Assembly: GCA_003565815.1 (NCBI GenBank)
Contig: PXAS01000269.1
Coordinates: forward strand, 1-7,783
Length of the DNA stretch: 7,783 nucleotides
Direction of reading: 5' to 3'
DNA from: PVC group bacterium
Lineage (GTDB): Bacteria > Verrucomicrobiota > Kiritimatiellia > SS1-B-03-39 > UBA6053
The translations under genes and the position numbers were made by a program. This document shows, piece by piece, positions 1 to 7,400 of the stretch; the stretch's first letter is position 1, and the number at the start of each line of letters is the position of its first letter. Under the pieces are notes generated by a model, which was given only the letters and a program-made list of their open reading frames with translations, ran no database searches and was not told the origin of the DNA.

Positions 1-2
1 GG

Positions 3-75
3 CGCGTGACCTGCAAGGCGCGAAAACAAAGGAATATTAGCAATATTTCGTGTTTTCGTAACGCCGCAGGACGCG
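3..75. repeat. Long interrupted inverted repeat (hairpin)
   Basis: The two arms pair in consecutive blocks. CGCGT (3-7) pairs with ACGCG (71-75), CCTGC (10-14) with GCAGG (66-70), GGCG (17-20) with CGCC (62-65), CGAAAACA (21-28) with TGTTTTCG (51-58), and AATATT (33-38) with AATATT (42-47) around the loop AGC. Small internal loops or bulges separate some of the blocks. This gives about 28 base pairs in 73 bases. No T-run follows closely, so it is not a standard intrinsic terminator. It could be a dispersed REP/MITE-like element, a structured RNA, or part of a larger element cut by the window edge. The pairing is seen directly; the identity is unknown. Confidence 0.7.
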
Positions 76-116
76 ATGCATCGGCGGTCAAAATGTGAAG
101 TTATTTTTGCGTGGGC

Positions 117-176
117 CCTAAGTCCCGCGGACGGGGGCTGAAGCCCCCTTGGGAACCGGATAAATCCGGGACTAGG
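117..176. repeat. Nested palindrome cluster (possible dispersed repeat element)
   Basis: An outer stem pairs CCT(A)AGTCCCG (117-127) with CGGGACTAGG (167-176), with one bulged A. Inside it lies a perfect hairpin, GGGGGC (133-138), loop TGAA, GCCCCC (143-148). A second hairpin pairs CCGGAT (156-161) with ATCCGG (164-169) and competes with the outer stem for a few bases. The folded form resembles a small branched RNA or a REP-like interspersed repeat; GC palindromes around short TGAA or TAAA loops are common as intergenic repeats in several bacterial phyla. Whether it recurs in this genome cannot be seen here. Confidence 0.6.
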
Positions 177-179
177 AAG

Positions 180-214
180 CACAGAACCACTGAGCACACC
201 GAGGAACAGGGAGG
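180..214 (+). repeat. Degenerate CACNGAG nonamer repeats
   Basis: The units CACAGAAC (180-187), CACTGAGCA (188-196), CACCGAGGA (197-205) and a decayed CAGGGAGG (207-214) follow each other with roughly 9-base spacing. This matches the style of the CACAGAG/CACGGAG short tandem motif often seen between genes in environmental bacteria. No function can be assigned. It begins four bases after the palindrome cluster, so the two could belong to one repeat unit. Confidence 0.45.
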
Positions 215-349
215 GGTTTTGGAGGGTCAATATTCCATCTTGCAGGGTCAGGGTAGAAAGGATCACTCGTCACTCACTCCGCATTTCTTCCCTTCCGATT
301 TCCTTTTGCGGAATATTGCATTTTTTTTGCTTTCGGGTAGCGGTGCGGC

Positions 350-3031
350 ATGTCTGATGCACGTTTTGCCATTGGGATTGATCTCGGGACCAGTAACTCG
401 GCGCTGGCCTCGGTTTCGTTGGCCGAAGAGGCGGCGGAGTCGGCGGCGTTCGGGATTCCCCAGCAGAATGCCGCCGATACGCGGATTTCCGCAGTGACCT
501 TGCCTTCGTTTTTGTATTTTTCGCCGGACGCCAAAGACCCGGTTGCGGGCATCTGGGCCCGGGAACAATCGTCCACCCAGGCCGACCGGGTGGTGCATTC
601 GGCCAAATCCTGGTTGTGTCATCCCTCCGTGGACCGTGAGGGGAAGTTGCTTCCCTGGCACTCGGAAAGCGTGCCCGCCGCCCAAAAATTCTCCCCGGTG
701 GAAGCCTCGGCGGCGTATCTGGTTCATTTGCGGCGCGCTTGGGACGAGGCCCATCCGGAGGCTCCCATGGCCGATCAATTGCTGGCCCTGACCGTTCCCG
801 CTTCTTTTGACGCCGCCGCGCAGCAACTCACCCTCGAAGCCGCCGCCCTGGCCGGTCTGCCGGAATCGACCTTCCTGCTGGAGGAACCGCAAGCCGCGTT
901 CACCCGTTGGCTGGAAAGCCATCGCAACGGATTCGACGAACACATTCCCGCCGAGGGTCCCCTCACGATTCTCGTGTGCGACATCGGCGGCGGCACCAGC
1001 GATTTTTCTCTGTTCACCGTACGTGCCGGCGATCCCCCGCGCATTCGCCGGGTGGCGGTGAGCGAGCATCTGCTGCTGGGCGGGGATAATTTGGATCGCT
1101 TTTTGGCGCATCGTTTCCGTCGCGAATTCGAAAAAACGGGGCCAACCCTGACCGCCCGTCAATGGGCCTTTCTCCTTTCCCGCAGCCGTCGGTTGAAAGA
1201 AACGCTGCTGTCCGATGATGACGGGGCGGACGCGGAATTGGCGCTCCCCGCATCGGGAAGCGCTTTGTTTGGTGAAACCCGAACCCTCCCCATTCATGCC
1301 GAGACCCTGCGCGGGGAATTGCTTGAGAATTTTTTTCCGCCATGTGACCGCGACGCGAAACCCCTGCGCCCCAAATCCGGATTGCGGGAAATGGGGTTGC
1401 CTTATGCCAAGGATGCGGCCGTCACTCGCCATTTGGCCGCTTTTTTGCGGGAGCATCCGCAGGTGGACGCGGTGTTGTTCAATGGCGGCACTTTGTTGGC
1501 GCCGGCGTTGCGGGAACGCCTTTTACAGCAATTGGAGGCGTGGACGGGGCACCGTCCGTTGCATTTGGAAAATCCGGAGGCGGACTTGGCGGTGGCCAGA
1601 GGGGCGGCCGTCCACCGTGCGATGTTGCATCGTCATCAATCTCCGATTGAAGCGGGGTCGGCCCGATCGATTTATTTGGAGACCGTGGATCGAAAGCGGC
1701 GCGAGTCGCATTTGCTTTGCATTCTGCCCAGAGGCGCGATGCCGGAACAAGTTTGCCGCATCGACCAACATCCGCTCAAAGTTTTGGTCGATACCCCCGT
1801 GCGCTTTCAAGTTTTCGACAGTATTCATCGTCCCGATGACACGCCAGGGACGCTGCTGGAGACGGAAGGCGAGGAATTTCACGCCCTGCCGCCCATGCAA
1901 ACCGTGATTTCGGTGGACAAAAAACAGCCGCGGCCCGCCAATAATCTTGTCGAAGTCGCGGTGGAGGCGCGGATCAATGCCGGCGGCCTCCTGAAAGTCG
2001 CCTTGGTGAGCACGGACAAAAACTGGAAGGGGAAGGGACACTGGGAGTTGGTGTTCAATTTGAGGGCCGCCGAGGCCGAGGACGACGGGGAGACGCAGGC
2101 GGTTTCGACGGCGTTGGAGGCGGGCCGGGACGCGATCGAGGCGGTATATGGCAAGAAAGCCGACAAAGATCCGCGTTTGGCCCGGCATTTGTTCAAGACC
2201 TTGGAGAAACGTCTGAAGAGGGATCGGAAGCGTTGGTCGCCGCAAGAGTGTCGGCAGCTTTGGCCGGCTTTGGCGGCGGGCATTACCCGTCGGGACCGTT
2301 CGCCCGATCACGAAGCCGCCTGGTTGATGTTGGCCGGGTTCGTACTGCGTCCGGGTTTTGGGGTGGAGATGGACGGCTTCCGGATCAATGAACTTTGGCG
2401 CTTGCACGATTTGGGGCTGTCCTTCCCGCGCGAGGCCCGCGGGCGCACCCAGCTTTGGATTTTGTGGCGGCGGGTGGCGGCGGGACTGGATGCGGCCCAG
2501 CAAAGGCTGCTTGCCGAGACCTGGTTGGGTCCCCTGGGCAGCCCCGGAGACCATCCAGCGGAACTGGTGCGCCTGGCCGGCGCCCTCGAACGGGTTCCCG
2601 CCGAGACCCGTCAGGCCTGGGTGGAAGTGTTTTTACGAACCTTGGTCAAGAAAAAGCCCAATGAACCCGCGCCCTATTATTGGGCCTTGGGCCGTATCCT
2701 CGGTCGCATTCCTTTCGGAGGGGGGCCGGAAACGGTGTTGTTGCCGCAAACCGTGGCGCATGCCTTTGAGGTTTTGCAAGAGGAGGCGGACTGGACGCAT
2801 CCCGAATTGACCCTCGCCTTTTTGCGGGCCGCGCGGATCACCGACGAACCCGGATTGGATTTGCCCGCGCCGGAGCGTGAACGCATTGTCTCGCATTTGG
2901 AAACCTACGGCGCAACCCCGGAAGTCCTGCGCCCCCTGCGGGAGTGGGTGCCCCCGGAAGAGGCCGACCGGGTGAGTTTGTTCGGCGAATCTTTGCCCGC
3001 CGGGCTGACCTTGGGTTCTTCCGCGGGTTGA
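350..3031 (+). CDS. Hsp70-family chaperone-like ATPase with a long C-terminal extension (DUF3731-type)
   Basis: 893 residues, presumably a cytoplasmic ATP-dependent chaperone-like protein. The N-terminal actin-like ATPase fold is complete: the phosphate-1 loop IGIDLGTSNSA (8-18), a conserved lysine in HSAKSWL (83-89), VPASFD (149-154) with EEPQAA (178-183), the phosphate-2 loop CDIGGGTSDFS (210-220), LLGGDNLD (242-249), the adenosine-binding NGGT (378-381), and a closing NPEADLAVARGAAV (408-421). The region 440-570 is beta-rich and in the position of a substrate-binding domain. The last 300 residues are helical, lack a DnaK-type lid or EEVD-like tail, and resemble the DUF3731 extension of a bacterial Hsp70 subfamily that, as I recall, often sits beside a second Hsp70. 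No partner is seen here. The start fits the family N-terminus but has no clear Shine-Dalgarno sequence. The client is unknown. Confidence 0.9.
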   Translation: MSDARFAIGIDLGTSNSALASVSLAEEAAESAAFGIPQQNAADTRISAVTLPSFLYFSPDAKDPVAGIWAREQSSTQADRVVHSAKSWLCHPSVDREGKLLPWHSESVPAAQKFSPVEASAAYLVHLRRAWDEAHPEAPMADQLLALTVPASFDAAAQQLTLEAAALAGLPESTFLLEEPQAAFTRWLESHRNGFDEHIPAEGPLTILVCDIGGGTSDFSLFTVRAGDPPRIRRVAVSEHLLLGGDNLDRFLAHRFRREFEKTGPTLTARQWAFLLSRSRRLKETLLSDDDGADAELALPASGSALFGETRTLPIHAETLRGELLENFFPPCDRDAKPLRPKSGLREMGLPYAKDAAVTRHLAAFLREHPQVDAVLFNGGTLLAPALRERLLQQLEAWTGHRPLHLENPEADLAVARGAAVHRAMLHRHQSPIEAGSARSIYLETVDRKRRESHLLCILPRGAMPEQVCRIDQHPLKVLVDTPVRFQVFDSIHRPDDTPGTLLETEGEEFHALPPMQTVISVDKKQPRPANNLVEVAVEARINAGGLLKVALVSTDKNWKGKGHWELVFNLRAAEAEDDGETQAVSTALEAGRDAIEAVYGKKADKDPRLARHLFKTLEKRLKRDRKRWSPQECRQLWPALAAGITRRDRSPDHEAAWLMLAGFVLRPGFGVEMDGFRINELWRLHDLGLSFPREARGRTQLWILWRRVAAGLDAAQQRLLAETWLGPLGSPGDHPAELVRLAGALERVPAETRQAWVEVFLRTLVKKKPNEPAPYYWALGRILGRIPFGGGPETVLLPQTVAHAFEVLQEEADWTHPELTLAFLRAARITDEPGLDLPAPERERIVSHLETYGATPEVLRPLREWVPPEEADRVSLFGESLPAGLTLGSSAG

Positions 3032-3073
3032 GGAGATCGCAAAGCGTGTATGTTCACGCATGGCGTTGCCCGT

Positions 3074-3101
3074 CCCCATGGATTCAGGAGGGGAAATGGG
3101 G
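3074..3101. terminator. Inverted repeat between convergent genes, possible bidirectional terminator
   Basis: CCCCAT (3074-3079) and ATGGGG (3096-3101) are perfect complements separated by 16 bases, and they lie between the stops of the Hsp70 and TlpA-like genes. A second weak hairpin, GCGTG (3044-3048) with CACGC (3055-3059), lies just before it. Neither has a T-tract, so intrinsic termination is only a positional guess. Confidence 0.25.
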
Positions 3102-3122
3102 CCGCAGTCCCGGGCGAAAAGC

Positions 3123-4001
3123 TTACGGATTCAGGAGTTTTTCAATGCCCTCGTGGAGTTCGGGTCCGCGGGCGTCAATGATGGCGACGCGGCCTTCGCG
3201 GTCGATCAAGAAGGAACTCGGCAAGGCGGTGATGTTGTATTCGCGGGCAATGGGGTCGAGCCGGTCCCGGTCGAAAATGTTGGGCCAGGGGATGTCTTCC
3301 ATGGCGATGTAACGGTTCAGGGCCCGCTTGTCCCGGTCACCGGAAATGCCGATGATTTCAAAGCCTTGGTCGTGGTATTTTTCGTAGGCGGCTTTGATGT
3401 TGGGTTTTTCCGCCATGCAGGGGCCGCACCAGGTGGCCCAAAAATCCACCAGCACCACCTTGCCCTTGAGGTCGGCGAGATTGACTTCGCGGTCGTCCGT
3501 GGCCGTGCCCGTAATTTTCATCACATCGCCCGGCCAGGGGCTTTTCAGCATGGATTCGGCGCGTTCTTGGACCGCGTTCAATATGGGCGCTTCATGGGCT
3601 TCGGCCACCGGCTTCAGTTTTTCAAGCACATCCTCCAACACGTCCCGGTTTCCATACTGGCGGCTGAATTGGGCCAGCATCATGGCGCTTTGTCCCAGGC
3701 CTTGCAGATCGTCGGGGACCTGCCCGAGATGCAGATCGAATTTCTTTTGCATGAGGGCCATGAACGTATCCCGGTCGTCAATGCGGTGTGCCGCCTGCAT
3801 GGCCATGTCGTAACCGGCCATCGCATCTTCGGCCTCCGGGTTGTCATTCAGATAGTCCTGGAGTTCCGCCAACAAGGGGGCGTAGTGGCGGTGGAGGATG
3901 GTTTCCACGGAATCCGCGGTTGCGTGGGCTGTCAGGAGCCCCCCCGTGCAGAGGAGGAGCATGGGCTTCAGAAGAGAAGTTTTGATGCGGGTGAGTTTCA
4001 T
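3123..4001 (-). CDS. Secreted TlpA-family thioredoxin-like disulfide oxidoreductase
   Basis: 292 residues. Residues 1 to about 27-29 form a signal peptide: a basic start (MKLTRIK), a hydrophobic core, and AHA or ATA before the likely cut. Cys18 is not in a proper lipobox, so a soluble periplasmic protein is more likely than a lipoprotein. Residues 30-155 form a helical region I do not recognise. Residues 160-290 are a TlpA/ResA-type thioredoxin fold, with LADLKGKVVLVDFWATWCGP leading to the redox motif WCGPC (Cys192, Cys195), IIGISGDRD (216-224), and the cis-proline loop ALPSSFLID (259-267, Pro261). TlpA-like proteins usually reduce disulfides outside the cytoplasm, for example in cytochrome c maturation; no such genes are visible here. 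The start at 4001 is preferred because it gives the signal peptide and has an AAAGGA ribosome site; the frame is open further upstream without protein-like sequence. It is convergent with Hsp70 and divergent from HPr. Confidence 0.92.
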   Translation of the reverse strand: MKLTRIKTSLLKPMLLLCTGGLLTAHATADSVETILHRHYAPLLAELQDYLNDNPEAEDAMAGYDMAMQAAHRIDDRDTFMALMQKKFDLHLGQVPDDLQGLGQSAMMLAQFSRQYGNRDVLEDVLEKLKPVAEAHEAPILNAVQERAESMLKSPWPGDVMKITGTATDDREVNLADLKGKVVLVDFWATWCGPCMAEKPNIKAAYEKYHDQGFEIIGISGDRDKRALNRYIAMEDIPWPNIFDRDRLDPIAREYNITALPSSFLIDREGRVAIIDARGPELHEGIEKLLNP

Positions 4002-4148
4002 GGCCTGGGTTCCTTTGTGGATTTTTTCGGTGTAAATTCGGGGGAATCTGTGCTCAATATGACGCAACTTGACCTGAAATCTTACAATCCTTTTGATTTC
4101 CGGCAAATCACGATTGCAAAATTTCTTTTTCCCTTGCATAGTGGGTTC
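4002..4148. promoter_or_regulatory. Divergent intergenic region between the TlpA-like and HPr genes
   Basis: This 147-bp spacer is clearly more AT-rich than the flanking genes and must hold the promoters for both divergent units unless HPr is read from further away. For HPr, TTGCAA (4114-4119) and CATAGT (4137-4142) are 17 bases apart and each match the sigma-70 consensus at four of six positions. On the minus strand, TTGAGC followed 17 bases later by TACACC is a weaker candidate for the TlpA-like gene. I see no convincing operator or riboswitch. Confidence 0.45.
4011..4016 (-). promoter_or_regulatory. Ribosome binding site of the TlpA-like gene
   Basis: Read on the minus strand this is AAAGGA, nine bases before the ATG at 4001. 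It decides the start in favour of 4001 over the longer open frame. It is also one of the few clear Shine-Dalgarno sequences in the window. Confidence 0.6.
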
Positions 4149-4424
4149 ATGGTAGCAAAGGGAAAAGCAAAAATTTTGAATGAAGCCGGAATCCATTGCC
4201 GGCCTTCCGCACATATCATCAAGGAAGTGAAAAACTACTCCGGCAAGATGTGCGTCCGATATGATGGGGAGGAAAGCGACCTGAAATCCATGTTGAGCCT
4301 GATGATGCTGGCGCTCACGGAAGGCGCGGAAGCGGAAGTCGAAGTGTCCGGCCCCGGAGAAGAAGCCCAACTGGAGAAAATCATCGGGCTTTTGCAGACC
4401 GAATACGATTTTCCCCAAACTTGA
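4149..4424 (+). CDS. ptsH: HPr-family phosphocarrier protein
   Basis: 91 residues, the usual HPr length. HPr accepts phosphate from phosphoenolpyruvate via enzyme I on a histidine, and in many bacteria is also phosphorylated on a serine by HPr kinase. The active-site loop is GIHCRPSA (14-21), with His16 and Arg18 in the canonical places and Cys17 where alanine is usual. The serine-site helix DLKSMLSLMML (44-54) keeps Ser47, equivalent to Ser46 of Bacillus HPr, so HPr kinase regulation is plausible. The ATG at 4149 gives a standard N-terminus; no Shine-Dalgarno sequence precedes it, and an in-frame ATG at 4059 would add 30 residues unlike HPr. No other PTS gene is in the window, so a regulatory role is possible. 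The stop lies 5 bases before the next ATG, or overlaps a TTG alternative start, indicating co-translation with the LemA-GIDE gene. The symbol rests on family only. Confidence 0.92.
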   Translation: MVAKGKAKILNEAGIHCRPSAHIIKEVKNYSGKMCVRYDGEESDLKSMLSLMMLALTEGAEAEVEVSGPGEEAQLEKIIGLLQTEYDFPQT

Positions 4425-4429
4425 CGGAC

Positions 4430-7400
4430 ATGAAACATTATCTTTGCTCCAACTGTAACCGAAAAATCCTCAAGTCAGAGATCACCGCCCATCGCACGGA
4501 ATCTTGTCCCGGGGCGGAGATGATTCCGCAACGCGGTTTCGGCGGTCATTTGTCGGGGGGAGCCAAAGGCCTGCTCCGCCTTCTGCTGGCGGGGGGGCTT
4601 TTTCTGGTCGCGTTGGGCTTGGGGTGGTGGAGTTTCAGCTCCCTGGCCTCCATGCGCCGGCTGGAGCGGATCCCCGCCACCCACGTTCACGCCGTGTTGC
4701 CGGGGGAAATCAACCTGAATGGCGTCGCCCGCGAGCATGAAACCCTTTTGCGGGCCACCCACACCAACACGCCCAGCGTCTATTTCCGCTATCATGAAGA
4801 GCGCGAAGAACGGGATTCGGACGGCGATACCCGGTGGGTGACGGTGACCGATCACACGCGTTTCGTCGATTTTCGGCTTGAAGATGACACCGGGGACATC
4901 CTGCTGAGACCCACCGGCAACGTGGAGTTTCATGTGGACCGTTCCTACCGCCGCACGTCCGGGAGCAGACGCTACACCGAGTATCGCATCGAACCCGGGG
5001 ATTCGATTTTTGTCTTCGGCTACGCCCGCCCCGCCGCGGCCGGCGGCTTTGAAGTGGGCTTTGACGAGGACGGGGAGTATCATCCCATCATTTCCGAACG
5101 GGACGAAACCCGGGTTCGCCTGGGCATGGCCGCGAAATCCATTTTTCTGTGTTGGGGCGGGTTGATTCTGTTGGCGGTGACCCTGAAACTCTTGGCCTCC
5201 GTGCTGAAAATCCATCGGGTCCTGGTCTATTTTTCCTTGCTCAATTTTTGCGTGGTGTTCTATTTGGTGACCATGGGCTTGATGATGATGCGGACGGATT
5301 TGCGCGCGGCCCGGTCCCGCCTGCATCGCCATGCCGACATGGCCGCCGGGGAGATTCAGCGGGAACTGCGGTCCGCGGGCATCCAATGGGACGGCGACTG
5401 GGCCGCTTTGGGAGAATTTCAGGATCATCCCCGTCTTCCGGCGGACATTCAGGCACGTCTCGCCCAAATGCGCCTCGATCTTGCCCGGGCCACGGAGCGG
5501 GTGCGCCTGCATCGTTCCGCCTTTCCCGAGCGGATCTTGGCGCCCTTGTGGAACATTCCCCTGGAACCCGCCTTGCCGGTGCCCGATGCCGTGCGCGCGC
5601 AATTGGACGAGGAAGGCGCCGGCTTTGAAAAGGCCCGCGTGCCCGCGGGGTGGGGGATGTTGGGCATCGCTCTGGCCGCCGCCGTCGGTTTCCTTGCCTT
5701 TGTGTTCGGATTCAACCGCATCAAATTCAAACGCTGCATCGAAAACCTGCCCACCACCCCCACCGCCGGCGCCGCCTATGGTCTCGCCGAGTTCAAAGGG
5801 GTCGTGGAACTGCCGGAAAGCGAAGCGCCGCTCAAGGGACCGCTTTCCCGCCAACCCTGCGTCCAGTATCATTACAAGGTTACCGAAAAACGCGGGTCCG
5901 GCAAAAAAGCCAAATGGGTGACCATCATCAATGAAACCCGCATGCATCCCTTTTTGTGCCGGGACCATGAAGGCACGATTTTCGTGGATCCCAAGGGCGC
6001 GGAAATTCATACCTCGCATTCCACCTCGCGCGGAGGCGGACGCCGGCGCTACACCGAAAGCCGTCTGGAAGTTGGCGACCCCCTTTATGCCATCGGCGAG
6101 TGCGTCATCGAACCCACCCGCGGTGACCGACTGTATTTGAAGAAACCCGTGGACAAATACCCCTTCATTCTCAGCAACTTCACGGAAAACCAAGTGATGT
6201 TGCGCGTCGCTTCCTCGGGATTGAACCTCCTGAACCTCTCTTTCGCGGCCATTTTGCTGACCGGATTGCTGCTGTTCGGCTTGCGCGGCTCTTTCGCGGC
6301 CACCGATTATCTGGCCGCAGCCCTCTTTGGCCCCTTGTTCATGAGCCTGGTCACGCTGGGCCTCCACTACAACGACCTGGTGTTTCTCCGCGAGCGCGCC
6401 CGCCGCAATTGGTCCAACATCGACGTGTCCCTGAAAAAACGCCACGATTTGGTGCCGCGCCTGGAGAATGTGGTCAAAGGCTTCGCCGAACACGAACGCT
6501 CCGTTCAGGAGGAACTCACCCGGTTGCGGGATTTATACGGGCGGCAAGTGGCCCGGAAACCGGACGACGTGGGGCAATACATTCAGCAAGAACACGCCGC
6601 CCTGGGGAAAATGATGGCCAGGGTGGAGGCCTATCCCGAACTCAAGGCCGACAAAAGCTTCGCCTTCCTTTCCCGCACCCTGATCTTGTTGGAAAACGAA
6701 ATCGCCCTCATGCGCAATGGGTACAACGATGCCGTGGAGACCTACAACACCCGCATTGAAACCCTGCCCGATCTTTTCTTCGCGAAACTCTTTCACTTCA
6801 AAGCCCAACCGTTTCTGCGCGCCGAAACCGACCTGATTCGAATTCCGCCCGACATGCAGGCGCTGTGGGAAAAAGATCGGATCGAGGAACGAAACAAAAA
6901 ACGTGCCGCCGCCGAAGCCGAAGTCGCGGAAAAACCGGAAGCGGTGGATCCCGCCGTGGATCAAGAGGACGAAGTGCCCATGGTGGCCCCGGCCCCGGAC
7001 GCCCCCCGGGTGGCCGAAGACGCCGGCGCCGGCGTGCGCAACGCCAAAGCCCGCATTTATGCCCTCTTGCTTTATGAAGACGCCGAAATCCGCGCCCGGC
7101 AGTTGGCGTATCTGGAGGAAAAAATCCCCGAGGACTTCGAAAGTGTCAAACACCATGCCGCCGAAGGGTGGGGCGGGTTGCAAGAAGACATTCGGCTGCA
7201 AAAGGCCGAAAGCTGTTATGAGGCGCTGCGGGGACTGTCCCCGGACGGATATCGGGATTTCCGCGAAGTGGCCGTGCATCTCATGGAGGCCGACGACAAA
7301 CTTTCCCTCTTCGAATACGCCATGCACAAATCCATGGACCGCCATCTGGACGCCGATTTCGGCATGGACGTCACCCGACCCTTGCGTCACCGCAATTTCA

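Larger units (their letters stand above)
1..349. other. Gene-free, structure-rich region upstream of the Hsp70 gene
   Basis: I see no credible coding region here; the one open frame that crosses it runs out of phase into the Hsp70 gene and looks like no known protein. The stretch holds three kinds of structure, listed separately: a long interrupted hairpin, a nested palindrome cluster and degenerate nonamer repeats. From about 215 to 349 it holds a run of eight T at 321-328 and the 9-base motif GGAATATTG at 310-318, whose reverse complement lies at 228-236. I could not identify a convincing promoter for the downstream gene, nor the end of an upstream gene. Confidence 0.6.

Noticed and set aside
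3..75. The hairpin as an integron attC site.
   Set aside because: Its ends lack the RYYYAAC and GTTRRRY core sites, and no integrase or cassette structure is visible.
3..75. The hairpin as an intrinsic terminator of an upstream gene.
   Set aside because: No T-tract follows the 3' arm directly; the nearest T-run is about 30 bases further on.
111..497. A 128-residue + strand open frame overlapping the Hsp70 start.
   Set aside because: It runs through the palindromes and nonamer repeats, ends in an Arg/Pro-rich shadow of the Hsp70 gene and has no protein-like pattern.
263..1456. A 397-residue minus-strand open frame over the 5' part of the Hsp70 gene.
   Set aside because: The + strand carries all Hsp70 ATPase motifs; the antisense frame shows no family signature.
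3174..3220. TlpA-like protein as a lipoprotein via Cys18, which would place it on the membrane.
   Set aside because: The residues before Cys18 (LLL) lack the small residue at -1 required by a lipobox, and AHA or ATA gives a good ordinary signal cleavage site. The coordinates given are only a place within the gene's 3' part; the cysteine itself is encoded near 3948-3950.
3060..4148. A long + strand open frame antisense to the TlpA-like gene and continuous with HPr, which would make a 454-residue protein.
   Set aside because: The opposite strand encodes a convincing TlpA-family protein with WCGPC and a signal peptide, and only the last 91 residues of the + frame match a family (HPr). The upstream part is a GC-rich shadow frame.
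4059..4148. An upstream ATG at 4059 as the HPr start.
   Set aside because: It would add 30 residues that match nothing in HPr, while the ATG at 4149 gives the standard family length.
4475..6493. A 672-residue minus-strand open frame.
   Set aside because: It is antisense to the LemA-GIDE gene, has no recognisable domain and is rich in Gly, His and Gln, as expected of a shadow frame.
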